Source: Planctomycetaceae bacterium (GTDB taxonomy: Bacteria; Planctomycetota; Planctomycetia; Pirellulales; Pirellulaceae). Taken from it: DNA of 32,262 nt. This document shows, in pieces, positions 7,714 through 16,229 of the stretch. A program made the position numbers and the translations under genes. Under the pieces are notes generated by a model. It saw nothing but the letters and a program-made list of their open reading frames with translations. It was not told where the DNA came from and made no database searches. Within the stretch, counting starts at the first letter, position 1, and the number at the start of each line of letters is the position of its first letter. Location of the stretch: positions 1-32,262 of the forward strand of contig SKZY01000273.1 of NCBI GenBank assembly GCA_007127095.1, written 5' to 3'.

Positions 7714-8768
7714 ATGCCGCCGCGCCATCGCCCACCGCGGATCCCTCGCGGATCGAACCGATCGGTCATGCCGATGCCAAACGCGGCTTCGCCAACTCGC
7801 TCGCCCAAGGTCGACTCGGGGGCGCGTTCTTGATCGTCGGCCCGCCCGGCATCGGCAAAGCGGCACTGGTCAAATGGATCGCCCAGTGCCTGTTCTGTGA
7901 TCGGACCGCCGACGATTCCCTCTCCTGCTGTGGCCACTGTCCGGGCTGCAGTCAGGTTGCCGCCGAAACCCATCCCGACTTCGTCCAGGTCAGAAAACGC
8001 GACGATCGGGCGACGATCTTGCTCAGTCAACTGATCGGCGACGACAACAAACGAGGCCAGGAAGGCTTCTGCCGCGACATCCGACTCCGGCCGTTTCGCG
8101 GTACCCGTAAGGTCGCGATCCTGCATGATGCCGATTTCCTCGGCAAAGAAGGGACCAATTGCCTCCTCAAAACGCTGGAAGAACCGCCGCCCGATGCCGT
8201 GATTTTTCTCGTCGGTACCAGCGAACAAAAACAATTGCCGACGATTCGCTCACGCTGTCAGATCGTCCGCCTCGGACCTCCCCGCGGCGCCGATGCCGTC
8301 GAACTGTTGCGCCTCCGCGGAATCGAGTGCGACGCGGAGACGGCCGACCGCGCGATCGGTCTCTGCGGTGGTGACTGCCATGCCGCCGCGGCGTTGCTGA
8401 CCGAAAGCGGGCAGGGGATCCGCCGACGACTCACACAGCTGCTTGACCAGCCGTCGATCAGCGGGATGGCGTTGACCACCCTGGTCACCAAAGAGATCGA
8501 CTCGGTCGGCAAAGGTGAAAACGAAGAGATCGCCAAGGCCGCGGTACCGGCGGCGAAACGCGACCGGCTGCGTCATATCTTGACGATCGCGATTCACCGT
8601 TTTCGCGAACGGTTGATCGAATCCGCCGACGCGCCCGACCGCCTGCCGCCCATCATCTACCGACTCGATCGGTCGATCGTGGCGATGTCGCAGATCCAGC
8701 GAAACGCCAACCAAGCCGCATTGATCGAATGTTGGTCTACCGACATCGCCCGCGGTCATCCCGCTTGA
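7710..8768 (+). CDS. holB: DNA polymerase III delta' subunit (clamp loader)
   Basis: AAA+ clamp-loader subunit that helps load the sliding clamp at replication forks. The 352-residue protein has the P-loop GPPGIGKA (44-51). A zinc module has cysteines at 60, 63, 73, 74, 77 and 80 (CCGHCPGC). LKTLEEPP (153-160) and the sensor-1 SRC motif (181-183) are present. The Walker B region reads ILHDAD rather than DEAD, consistent with delta' not being an active ATPase. A close relative would be the DnaX tau/gamma subunit, but that is longer and has an intact DEAD box. The start overlaps the rpiB stop by four bases. It is the last gene of the operon. Confidence 0.88.
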   Translation: MNAAAPSPTADPSRIEPIGHADAKRGFANSLAQGRLGGAFLIVGPPGIGKAALVKWIAQCLFCDRTADDSLSCCGHCPGCSQVAAETHPDFVQVRKRDDRATILLSQLIGDDNKRGQEGFCRDIRLRPFRGTRKVAILHDADFLGKEGTNCLLKTLEEPPPDAVIFLVGTSEQKQLPTIRSRCQIVRLGPPRGADAVELLRLRGIECDAETADRAIGLCGGDCHAAAALLTESGQGIRRRLTQLLDQPSISGMALTTLVTKEIDSVGKGENEEIAKAAVPAAKRDRLRHILTIAIHRFRERLIESADAPDRLPPIIYRLDRSIVAMSQIQRNANQAALIECWSTDIARGHPA

Positions 8769-8808
8769 CCTCCCTGTCGAGGGTCGCCTCGGTAACCGGA
8801 TTACCTGG

Positions 8809-8838
8809 TTGGACGAAACTTCCCCGCCGACCTACATT
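8809..8838 (+). promoter_or_regulatory. Sigma-70-like promoter for the rhomboid gene
   Basis: TTGGAC (8809-8814), 18 bases, TACATT (8833-8838), 52 bases before the ATG at 8891. Its spacing and -10 box match the elements at 5965 and 25601. Confidence 0.45.
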
Positions 8839-8890
8839 TGAGCGGTCGTCAGGGCGGGTTTCGGTGCTTTAGAAAGACAGATCGGATTCA

Positions 8891-9829
8891 ATGGGATTGC
8901 AAGACCGCGATTACACACGCGAGAGTTGGCGGGGTGGCAGCCCGTTCGGTGGCGGTTCCTGGGGTGCCGGTTCGGCGTCGCCGCTGACCGGCGGTGGCCA
9001 AAGCATCACCGTGATGCTGATCATCATCAACGTCGCCGTCTTCCTGATCGACCTTACGCTCAGCGGCGGTGGCGGTAATCGCAGCGTGATGGCCGATTGG
9101 TGTGAGGTCCGTGCCGATACGCTGATCAAGCCGTGGGCCTGGTACCGCTGGTTGACCTACGGCTTCGTCCACTCGATCGATGACATCTGGCACCTGGCAT
9201 TTAACATGCTCGGGCTGTTCATCTTCGGTCGCTCGGTCGAAAGTCGGATCGGCCGTTCGGAGTATCTGCGGTTTTTCCTGATCGCGGTCGTACTCGGAGG
9301 CGTCGTCGCGTCACTCCGCTGGACCGCCGCCGCGATTGTCGCTGGCGAGGCGATTTCTGCGGTCAATGTCGGCACGATCGGCGCCTCGGGCGCCGTCATG
9401 GCAATCACGATCCTGTTCGCGTTCTACTTCCCCCACGCGACGATCCTGTTGATGTTGATCATCCCGGTGAAAGCTTGGCTGGTGGCGGTCCTCTTCGTGG
9501 CGATGAACGTGCTGGGAATGATCGGCGGCGGTGGCCACGTCGCTTACGAGGTACACCTCGCCGGGGCCGCTTGGGCTGCCCTCTATCACCTCCGTGGCTG
9601 GCAACTTCAATCCTTTCAGTTCGCCGGCTTAAGCGGATTGGCAGGCTCGCTGACCAAGTCCAAGCCGCGATTGAAGCTCCATGACCCTGAAAAAAAACTT
9701 GCCCAGCAAGAAGCCGAAGTCGACCGGATCCTCGATAAGATCCAGGCCTCCGGTATCGATAGCCTGACCTCGGCCGAACGGAAAACGCTCGAACGCCACA
9801 GCCGACTTAAACGCCAACAGCGGACCTAA
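8891..9829 (+). CDS. Rhomboid family intramembrane serine protease
   Basis: Polytopic inner-membrane protease that cleaves within or near transmembrane helices. The 312-residue protein starts with a Gly/Ser-rich cytoplasmic segment (1-38), then about six membrane segments from residue 39 to about 235. Family landmarks are HLAFNMLGLFIFG (101-113), the catalytic serine in GASGA (Ser166) and the catalytic histidine in AYEVHLAGA (His222). The C-terminal 70 residues are charged, with RILDKIQASGIDSLTSAE (279-296), a tail module often found on planctomycete rhomboids and probably cytoplasmic. The substrate is unknown. It is preceded by its own promoter-like element, so it is probably transcribed separately from holB. 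Confidence 0.93.
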   Translation: MGLQDRDYTRESWRGGSPFGGGSWGAGSASPLTGGGQSITVMLIIINVAVFLIDLTLSGGGGNRSVMADWCEVRADTLIKPWAWYRWLTYGFVHSIDDIWHLAFNMLGLFIFGRSVESRIGRSEYLRFFLIAVVLGGVVASLRWTAAAIVAGEAISAVNVGTIGASGAVMAITILFAFYFPHATILLMLIIPVKAWLVAVLFVAMNVLGMIGGGGHVAYEVHLAGAAWAALYHLRGWQLQSFQFAGLSGLAGSLTKSKPRLKLHDPEKKLAQQEAEVDRILDKIQASGIDSLTSAERKTLERHSRLKRQQRT

Positions 9830-9944
9830 TCACCATCGCCGAGTCGAAATCCGCCCCGCCAATTCCGCCCCGCCAAAATCGCTCTCACCGACCGCGAAAC
9901 AAGTGGTCAGCGGCTATGCTAGGGATCGCGCGGAAAATCAATGT

Positions 9945-9967
9945 TTGACACTTCTTTCCCGTACATT
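9945..9967 (+). promoter_or_regulatory. Possible promoter or third copy of the CACTT-TTTCCC element
   Basis: TTGACA at 9945-9950 is a perfect -35 box, but the nearest -10-like box (TACATT, 9962-9967) is only 11 bases away, which is too close. The same bases, GACACTTCTTTCCCG, resemble GACACTTACTTTTCCCG at 3585, so this may be a degenerate copy of the dispersed element instead. It lies about 50-70 bases before the next gene. Confidence 0.3.
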
Positions 9968-10016
9968 GCTAAACGACGTTCCGATATCCACGAGTACCGA
10001 AGCGGGGTGAGCGACG

Positions 10017-10925
10017 ATGAAGACGAATCGACGGACGATCTTGATGGGAGCCATGGCTGCCGGGATACACTCGCTGGCGAAGTCGTCTGCCATCACTGCC
10101 GCTGAACCATCGGCCACAATCCTCGGCCCGTTGTGCCTGTTCGCCAAACACCTGCAGTGGCTATCGCCCCAGGCACTCGCTGACCTGTTGGCCGAGTTGG
10201 ATGTCGCCGGGATCGAGGCGACGATCCGCGCTGGCGGCCAGGTCGAACCGGAGGACGCCGAACAGGGGCTGCCGCGGTTGACCGAAGCGCTCGCCCGCCG
10301 CGATCGACGGATCGTGATCATGACGACCGGGATCACCTCTCCCGATTCGCCCCACGCCACAAAGGTCCTCAAAACCGCTGCCGAACTCGACATCCGACAT
10401 TACCGCATGGGCTATTACCGGTACGATCTCGATCGGCCGATCCTACCGCAACTCGAAGCATTTACCCGCCAGGCCGAGCGATTGGCGGATATGAATCGCG
10501 AACTCGGAATCGTCGGTCTTTACCAAAATCATGCCGGCGACCGTTACGTCGGCGCCCCGCTGTGGGACCTGCGACAGATGCTCGAATCGATCTCCACCGA
10601 CGCGATCGCCGTGGCCTTCGACGTCCGCCACGCGACGGTCGAAGCAGGCACTTCCTGGCCACTCAACTGGGCGATGATCCGCCCACACGTCGGGGCGTTC
10701 TTTTTGAAGGATTTCGAATGGGTCGACCGCAAACCGACCAACGTGCCGCTCGGGACAGGCCAGGTCAGCCCCAGCATGTTCGCTACGGTACGTGAATCCG
10801 GCTTGGCTGTCCCGGTGTCGCTGCACATGGAGTACATCGACCACAACGATCCCGAGCTGATCAACGCCTGTGTCGCCGCTTATCGGGCCGATCGCCAAGC
10901 GGCCCGCGAACTAATCGGCATCTAA
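10017..10925 (+). CDS. Tat-exported sugar phosphate isomerase/epimerase-like TIM barrel
   Basis: A 302-residue protein with an N-terminal Tat leader (NRRTILMGAMAAG, Arg5-Arg6) followed by a xylose-isomerase-like (AP endonuclease family 2) barrel. Candidate metal or catalytic positions are in NHAGD (about 173-177), AFDVRHATVEAG (about 201-212), FLKDFEW (about 231-237) and SLHMEYID (about 262-269). Such proteins are expanded in planctomycetes and usually annotated as sugar phosphate isomerase/epimerase. They are presumed to act on carbohydrates outside the cytoplasm; the exact substrate is unknown. The start ATG at 10017 begins the Tat leader directly. No operon partner is seen. Confidence 0.85.
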   Translation: MKTNRRTILMGAMAAGIHSLAKSSAITAAEPSATILGPLCLFAKHLQWLSPQALADLLAELDVAGIEATIRAGGQVEPEDAEQGLPRLTEALARRDRRIVIMTTGITSPDSPHATKVLKTAAELDIRHYRMGYYRYDLDRPILPQLEAFTRQAERLADMNRELGIVGLYQNHAGDRYVGAPLWDLRQMLESISTDAIAVAFDVRHATVEAGTSWPLNWAMIRPHVGAFFLKDFEWVDRKPTNVPLGTGQVSPSMFATVRESGLAVPVSLHMEYIDHNDPELINACVAAYRADRQAARELIGI

Positions 10926-10950
10926 AACTTTCGCAATAGCGACGTGCCTT

Positions 10951-10967
10951 CCACCGTCAGGCGGTGG
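10951..10967. repeat. Small hairpin downstream of the TIM-barrel gene
   Basis: CCACCG (10951-10956) pairs with CGGTGG (10962-10967) around the loop TCAGG. It begins 25 bases after the gene stop with no T tract. The TCAGG loop is the same as in the palindrome at 22254-22285. It may be a weak terminator or a dispersed REP-like hairpin. Confidence 0.45.
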
Positions 10968-11049
10968 CTACCACTACGTGTGCCGGCAAGTGGGGCGGTT
11001 CAGCGTTGTGATCCGCGGCAGGACTTCTCAACGGACAAACATCCGCGGC

Positions 11050-11216
11050 TCATTCGTCGTCGTATCTCGGGTACTGCTCTGGCTTTTCCCCGATTCGCCC
11101 TCGATTCGTGGTTACTTCACGTCCTTCACCGGTTTATGCGGGCGTTTTCTGGATCGCGAGACCTTGAACACCCAATCGTCGCCCCAATCGAAGAGGTAGA
11201 ACAGACTTCGGCCGTG
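11050..11216 (-). pseudogene. Remnant of a pRiA4b ORF-3 / IS1096 TnpR-like gene
   Basis: Minus-strand translation from 11216 gives HGRSLFYLFDWGDDWVFKV and then SRSRKRPHKPVKDVK. F-Y-x-F-D-x-G-D-D-W is the hallmark of the pRiA4b ORF-3-like family (Pfam PF07929) carried by some plasmids and IS1096-type elements. A TAA at 11114-11112 stands where TAC (Tyr) would continue the family-like K-Y-P-R-I-E-G-E-S-G. After a further one-base deletion near the GGGGAAAA run, the next frame reads EKPEQYPRYDDE and stops at 11050. So at least one nonsense change and one frameshift are needed to restore it. The N-terminal half was not recovered. The family function is not established. Confidence 0.6.
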
Positions 11217-11275
11217 GGTTCGGTTGACACCATGACAGGGGCTGTGTCATCGTCGTCAATTATTGGCGAGTTGTC

Positions 11276-11641
11276 TTATTCCTGGCTTTCGATCCACACC
11301 AGTGCCTCGCCTTTTTGATCATGTTCGAAGAAGCGAATCTTCGCGGTTGTGAACGGTTTGCAGAACGTCGCCATGCCTTTCTCCCATTTCTTCTCGCCGA
11401 CCACGGCCAGTCGTTCAATGTTGTTAAAGTTTTTGACACTGAACTTGATATCCTCCCACAGCGCGCCCGCATCCCAGCCCTGAAAGTCGTTCGTTTCTAG
11501 CATTACGCGAACTTTGCCATGCTGCTCGACCAGTCTTTCGACTTCCGGCGCAAACCGCTCGTAATCCTGCTTGTCGAGCTGTCCTGTAACACGTACGAGT
11601 AGAATTTTCCCGTTACCAAACTGTTCAATTTCGACAGTCAT
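11276..11641 (-). CDS. SpoIIAA-like (STAS-type fold) protein
   Basis: A 121-residue protein beginning MTVEIEQFGNGKILLVRVTG. The pattern of VRVTGQLDKQDYERFAP, VRVMLETNDFQGWDAGALW and IERLAVVGEKKWEKG, followed by a C-terminal KIRFFEHDQKGEALVWI, fits the SpoIIAA-like family (PF11964), small STAS-fold proteins that may bind lipids or partner proteins. The start is the ATG at 11641, with AAGGAA six bases upstream, the best Shine-Dalgarno in the window. The alternative in-frame start at 11680 would add 13 unrelated residues. It stands alone. It is divergent from the large sensor hybrid about 570 bases away, so any regulatory link is speculative. Confidence 0.82.
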   Translation of the reverse strand: MTVEIEQFGNGKILLVRVTGQLDKQDYERFAPEVERLVEQHGKVRVMLETNDFQGWDAGALWEDIKFSVKNFNNIERLAVVGEKKWEKGMATFCKPFTTAKIRFFEHDQKGEALVWIESQE

Positions 11642-12207
11642 TGTAATTTCCTTGGTTAATCTCGTTGGATGTGGCCACAATCACCAGCCCTTCGTCGCCA
11701 GCGAATCCGGTCGAGTTGTCGCCGGGATCGACATTCTAACGATTTACATATTTTCTTCCACCAAAAAATGACTTTTTGCTATGGCGTGTCAATCGGCGAA
11801 CGTTTTTTTGCGTTTCCTGGAATGCCTGTTTCCTATTGTCTCAAATCCGATCGATGCCGGTCACAAAGGAGCTTGATTGACTGGCGGGCGATCCCGCTCG
11901 TGGCCGCACTCGACGATCCGGTACTGATCAAAAAAACCGAACCCGAGTCGCTGACCAAAGCCAATTTGGGAATTCAGTTCCGCTCGTCGGGTTGCCCCCC
12001 GGAGCGATCGATCGGCTAAACTGTGCCTGCTGCCACTGGGGACATGCCACTTGACGCGAAGTGAAGGCCGTATCCACGGCGACCCCAGTCCGTAGTTCCG
12101 TCGAGGGGCATTGATCACTGAGTGTTCGTTAAGCAGGGAGCCAGGTCATCAATACTGACGATCAACTGACGAGCGACGTGGATCGATTGGCAACTAGCGA
12201 GGCGGGA
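11642..12207. other. Gene-poor divergent region
   Basis: No gene or recognisable protein fragment was found on either strand. There is an AT-rich patch at about 11738-11785, unusual for the window, which is a likely promoter area for the minus-strand gene. A TTGACA reads on the minus strand at 11792-11787 but has no clear -10 partner at the right distance. The open frames at 11669-12019 and 11861-12118 have no family-like content. Confidence 0.45.
11648..11653 (-). promoter_or_regulatory. Ribosome binding site deciding the SpoIIAA-like start
   Basis: AAGGAA read on the minus strand, six bases before the ATG at 11641. Most other genes here lack such a clear site, so it decides between two candidate starts. 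Confidence 0.7.
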
Positions 12208-15200
12208 ATGCCGAGCGAAACCGTTGCCGCTGATGACGCGCGTTGCCGGCCGATGTACGTCGTGGGCATCGGAGCATCTGCCGGTGGGTTGGAGGCGTTG
12301 GAACGCCTCTTTCAGAGCATGCCCGACGACTCGGGGATGGCGTTCATCGTCGTCCAGCACCTCTCACCCGACTTTAAGAGTCTGATGAATGAGCTGTTGG
12401 CGAGATGGACCACGATGCCGATCTGCGCCGCCGAAAACGGCCAAATGGTCGTCGCCAACCATATCTATCTGATGCCGCCGAAGACGGAGATGATCATCTC
12501 CGATGGTCGGTTGCTGTTGTCGTCTGGCAAGCGGAAGGACGAATTGCGATTGCCGATCGACCAATTTTTTCGCTCGCTCGCCCGCGATCGCGGTCCCCAG
12601 GCGATCGCGATCGTACTGTCGGGCACCGGTAGCGATGGTTCGCGGGGCATTCGTGACGTCAACGAATGCGGAGGCCTCGTGATCGCCCAGTCGGAACGAA
12701 CGGCGAAGTTTGATGGAATGCCTAAAAGTGCGATCGAAACCGGCGTGGTCAGCTACATGCTGGCGCCGGAAGAGATGCCCGGTGTGCTGTTGCGACACGT
12801 CCAGAACTTGTCGATCGTGGCGGTTCCCGAGGATGCGGCCGACGGCATGTCACCAATCTTTCGGCTGTTGCGGGAAAACTACTCGATCGACTTTTCGCAC
12901 TACAAACCGACGACGGTACTGCGAAGAACCGAGCGGCGCCTGCAATTGCTGGGCATTCACAAACTGGATCGCTACGTCGAACGGCTCAAGGAAGATCGCG
13001 AAGAACTCGACGCGCTGTATCGTGATCTGTTGATCGGAGTGACCAGTTTCTTTCGCGATCCCGATGGTTTCGAGTCACTCGACAAAAACGCGCTGCCAGA
13101 AATCTTCGAGAAGCTTTCTCCTGGCGACGAGTTTCGCGCCTGGGTCGCCGGTTGTGCCACTGGCGAAGAGGCTTACTCAGTGGCCATTTTGGTTCATGAG
13201 CAAGCGTGTCGACTGGATCGTCAGATTCCGATAAAAATCTTCGCCACGGATGTTCATCAGAGGTCGCTGGAAACCGCCGCCGCGGGAGTCTACAGCGCTG
13301 GCGCCGTCGAAGCGGTATCCGATGACCGTTTGAAGAAGTATTTCGTCAAGACGGTTGACGGTTACCGTGTCACCGCCGAACTTCGCAACATGGTGGTTTT
13401 TGCCCAACACAACATCACCAAAGACGCGCCGTTCACTCGGCTCAATCTGATCACCTGTCGCAACCTACTGATCTACCTGCTGCCTGCACCCCAAAAGAAA
13501 GCGATCAGTCTATTCCACTTCGGGCTCAAGACCGGAGGGGTGTTGTGGCTGGGGCCCAGCGAAAGCACCGGTGACATCGCGAGCGAATTCGAAACCATCG
13601 ACAAGCATTGGAAGCTTTATCGCAAGCACCGCGATGTAAGATTAGCACCCGATTTTCGGCTGCCGATGTCGTCGGGGACCGGCGGCCATGGATTGGTAGA
13701 CCGCCGCTCGGCATCGCACGACAACCACTTGATCGAGTCGTTGGTCCAGGTCGTCGAGCAGACGCTCGGTGCCGCTGTGCTGGTGAATGACCAGTTGGAA
13801 ATCGAGCATACGTTTGGCGAAGCGAGTCGCTACATCTCGATCTATCGAGGTGCGCCGACCTTGAACCTGATCGAATTATTAACTCGTGAATTGAGGACTG
13901 CCGTTAGTGCGGCTGTTTATCGGGCGCGTCGTGAAAAGCGAACGATCGTCTTTTCGGGTATCCAGACCGGCGAGAAAGAAGACGCAACCCAGGTCGACGT
14001 GTGTGTGCAGCCTCTGCCATCAACGCGCAGGAGTGGCATGCACCTGTTCATCCGATTCGAGGATGCGACACGACCGCTGCCGGATCCTGATCGAATAGGG
14101 AATGCGGATTTCTCCGAAGCGAATCGCGAACATATGGATTCGATCGAGACCGAACTCCGCTTCACCAAGGAAAACCTACAAGCTACGATCGAAGAACTGG
14201 AAACCAGCAACGAGGAGCTACAAGCGACTAACGAGGAACTGCTGGCCTCGAATGAAGAACTGCAATCGACCAATGAAGAACTACATTCGGTAAATGAAGA
14301 GCTATATACGGTCAACGCTGAATACCAAAAGAAGATCGATGAATTGACCGAACTGACCCGTGACATGGACAACCTGCTACTCAGCACCGATGTCCACACG
14401 ATCTTCCTTGACGACCAGTTGCGAATTCGAAAGTTCACGCCGCGAATGGCGCAGGTGTTCAATCTTGTCGAAAGCGACGTTGGACGCAACATTCACGGAT
14501 TCTTTCATTCGATCCTCAGTAAAGACTTGCCCGAAAAGCTGCAGCAAGTTTTGACGACCGGTACGATCATCGAGGAAGAGGTCCGCACCGCCGCCGGCGG
14601 CTACTACTTGATGAGGATCCTGCCGTATGTCGGCGACGCTAAGTATGGCGGCGTCGTGCTGACGCTTATCGATGTCGCTATGGTCAAGGATGCTGAAGCT
14701 CGCTTCAGCAACGCTGTCAGTGTTTCACCCAATGGGATCCTGACCATCGATCAAGAAGGGCTGATCACGATGGTCAACGCCGAGGTCGAACGAATTTTCG
14801 GATATACTCAGTCCGAGTTGATCGGAAAGCCGGTTGAGGTTCTGGTGCCGGCATCGGAGGGGGCGAGGCACGAGAGGTTTCGCAACGAGTTTTTCCGCCA
14901 CCCGCGATTGATCTTGAGAATGGGCGAAACGTCTTATGTGTGGGGTGCCCACAAGAACGGAACCGAAATTCCGTTGGATGTACGTGTCAATCCGATCGAG
15001 ACGCCGTCGGGTATCCAGGCGATCGCATCGATCGTCGATTTTTCTGTGCATCAAGAACTCGAGGCGACACTCCGTGAACAGGTGATTCAGCGTGACCGGT
15101 TCCTGGCGACGCTCTCCCATGAATTGCGAAATCCGATCGCTGCGGTTTTGACATCAGCATCACTACTGCGTCGGATCGCAAAAAAGAATGCGGATGTGGA

Positions 15201-16203
15201 ACAATCGGCTACGGTAATTCATCGGCAAACGTCGCATATGGCAACCCTTTTGGATGACTTATTGGACGTTTCACGCGTTACCCAAGGGAAGATCGACCTG
15301 CGGCTCAAGCCGGTCGATCTGGTCGCGGCGTGTCGCGAAGCGATCGAGTCGGTCAGTGCGATCGCGACCCGACATCGACACACGATCGAGACCGAACTCC
15401 CCTCGCGTCCGCTCTACATTCATGCCGATCGCGTGCGGGTTTTACAGATTATCGAGAACCTGTTGACCAACGCCATTAAATACACCAAAGAATCGGGCAA
15501 CATCATGGTTTGCCTGGTTGCCGAAGCGGGATTCGCGGTTTTGCGGGTCCGCGACAACGGTTGCGGGATGAGCGCAGAATTGCTGGCAACGATCTTCGAT
15601 ATGTTCGTCCAATCCGATGACACACTCGATCGTAGCCAAGGTGGTATGGGTGTCGGTTTAACCTTAGTCAAATCGCTGGTGGAGCTTCACCAAGGGACGA
15701 TCACAGCGGTTAGTGATGGCAAGGGAAGTGGCAGTGAGTTCACCGTCCGTTTCCCACTCACCGAACTTCGGCCAACCGCCCCGATTCCACCGGCGAATGT
15801 TTTCGAAAAGAGTGCCGTCACGATGGTCTTGGTTGAAGACATCGAGGATTCTCGCACCATGTTCGCTCAACTCTTGCGTTTGGAAGGATACCAAGTCGTC
15901 GCGACGGCGGCCGACGGGTTAGAAGGGTTGGAGACGATTCAAAGGTTACGGCCCGATGTGGCATTGCTCGATATCGGTTTGCCGAAAATCGACGGTTACG
16001 AATTGGCTCGTCGGCTTCGACGCGAACTCGGCGATTCCATCTTTCTGGTCGCATTGACCGGCTATGGCAGAGGCGAAGATCAAGAGGCGGTACTCGAGGC
16101 GGGATTCAATGCGCATCTCGTAAAACCTGTCAATGTCGAAACGCTAAATGCAGCCCTCGAGAAATCGGCCCCGATCGGAACATCGCGACGAATCGAAAAG
16201 TAG
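12208..16203 (+). CDS. CheB-CheR-PAS-histidine kinase-receiver hybrid
   Basis: A 1331-residue signalling protein with no predicted membrane segment. Order from the ATG at 12208: CheB methylesterase (about 16-200; catalytic Ser24 in GASAGG, His51 in VVQHL, Asp143 in SGTGSDG); CheR methyltransferase (about 215-485; SAM motif VAGCATGEEAYS); heptad-rich coiled coil with repeated SNEELQATNEEL units (about 653-716); two PAS domains (about 720-835 and 835-950); HisKA with phospho-His971 in SHELRNP; HATPase with the N box around Asn1088 and DNGCGM; and a receiver with Asp1255 (LLDIGLP) and Lys1306. All key catalytic residues are present. No chemoreceptor or other che gene is nearby, so the methyl-transfer target is unknown. 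A GTG at 12178 is an alternative start; the ATG has GAGG five bases upstream. Confidence 0.95.
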   Translation: MPSETVAADDARCRPMYVVGIGASAGGLEALERLFQSMPDDSGMAFIVVQHLSPDFKSLMNELLARWTTMPICAAENGQMVVANHIYLMPPKTEMIISDGRLLLSSGKRKDELRLPIDQFFRSLARDRGPQAIAIVLSGTGSDGSRGIRDVNECGGLVIAQSERTAKFDGMPKSAIETGVVSYMLAPEEMPGVLLRHVQNLSIVAVPEDAADGMSPIFRLLRENYSIDFSHYKPTTVLRRTERRLQLLGIHKLDRYVERLKEDREELDALYRDLLIGVTSFFRDPDGFESLDKNALPEIFEKLSPGDEFRAWVAGCATGEEAYSVAILVHEQACRLDRQIPIKIFATDVHQRSLETAAAGVYSAGAVEAVSDDRLKKYFVKTVDGYRVTAELRNMVVFAQHNITKDAPFTRLNLITCRNLLIYLLPAPQKKAISLFHFGLKTGGVLWLGPSESTGDIASEFETIDKHWKLYRKHRDVRLAPDFRLPMSSGTGGHGLVDRRSASHDNHLIESLVQVVEQTLGAAVLVNDQLEIEHTFGEASRYISIYRGAPTLNLIELLTRELRTAVSAAVYRARREKRTIVFSGIQTGEKEDATQVDVCVQPLPSTRRSGMHLFIRFEDATRPLPDPDRIGNADFSEANREHMDSIETELRFTKENLQATIEELETSNEELQATNEELLASNEELQSTNEELHSVNEELYTVNAEYQKKIDELTELTRDMDNLLLSTDVHTIFLDDQLRIRKFTPRMAQVFNLVESDVGRNIHGFFHSILSKDLPEKLQQVLTTGTIIEEEVRTAAGGYYLMRILPYVGDAKYGGVVLTLIDVAMVKDAEARFSNAVSVSPNGILTIDQEGLITMVNAEVERIFGYTQSELIGKPVEVLVPASEGARHERFRNEFFRHPRLILRMGETSYVWGAHKNGTEIPLDVRVNPIETPSGIQAIASIVDFSVHQELEATLREQVIQRDRFLATLSHELRNPIAAVLTSASLLRRIAKKNADVEQSATVIHRQTSHMATLLDDLLDVSRVTQGKIDLRLKPVDLVAACREAIESVSAIATRHRHTIETELPSRPLYIHADRVRVLQIIENLLTNAIKYTKESGNIMVCLVAEAGFAVLRVRDNGCGMSAELLATIFDMFVQSDDTLDRSQGGMGVGLTLVKSLVELHQGTITAVSDGKGSGSEFTVRFPLTELRPTAPIPPANVFEKSAVTMVLVEDIEDSRTMFAQLLRLEGYQVVATAADGLEGLETIQRLRPDVALLDIGLPKIDGYELARRLRRELGDSIFLVALTGYGRGEDQEAVLEAGFNAHLVKPVNVETLNAALEKSAPIGTSRRIEK

Positions 16204-16229
16204 CTCCGTTCGGGTGAGCGCTGCTACTT
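16198..16229. terminator. Inverted repeat spanning the convergent stop codons
   Basis: AAGTAGC (16198-16204) pairs with GCTACTT (16223-16229). The TAG stop codons of the two convergent genes lie inside the two arms. The 18-base loop contains CGGGTGAGCG. A related sequence, AAGTAGCCCCGGGTGAGCG, ends the window at 32244-32262. There is no strong T tract, so termination is only possible. Confidence 0.45.

Noticed and set aside
3832-8768. A single tkt-Sua5-rpiB-holB operon
   Set aside because: About 200 bases, a stem-loop (5910-5937) and a promoter-like element (5965-5994) separate tkt from the rest.
9851-9876. Direct repeat CCGCCCCGCCAA twice, two bases apart
   Set aside because: Simple C-rich sequence after the rhomboid stop; too short and low in complexity to claim a function.
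11669-12019. Plus-strand open frame between the SpoIIAA-like gene and the sensor hybrid
   Set aside because: No motif, no ribosome binding site and mixed composition; judged non-coding spacer.
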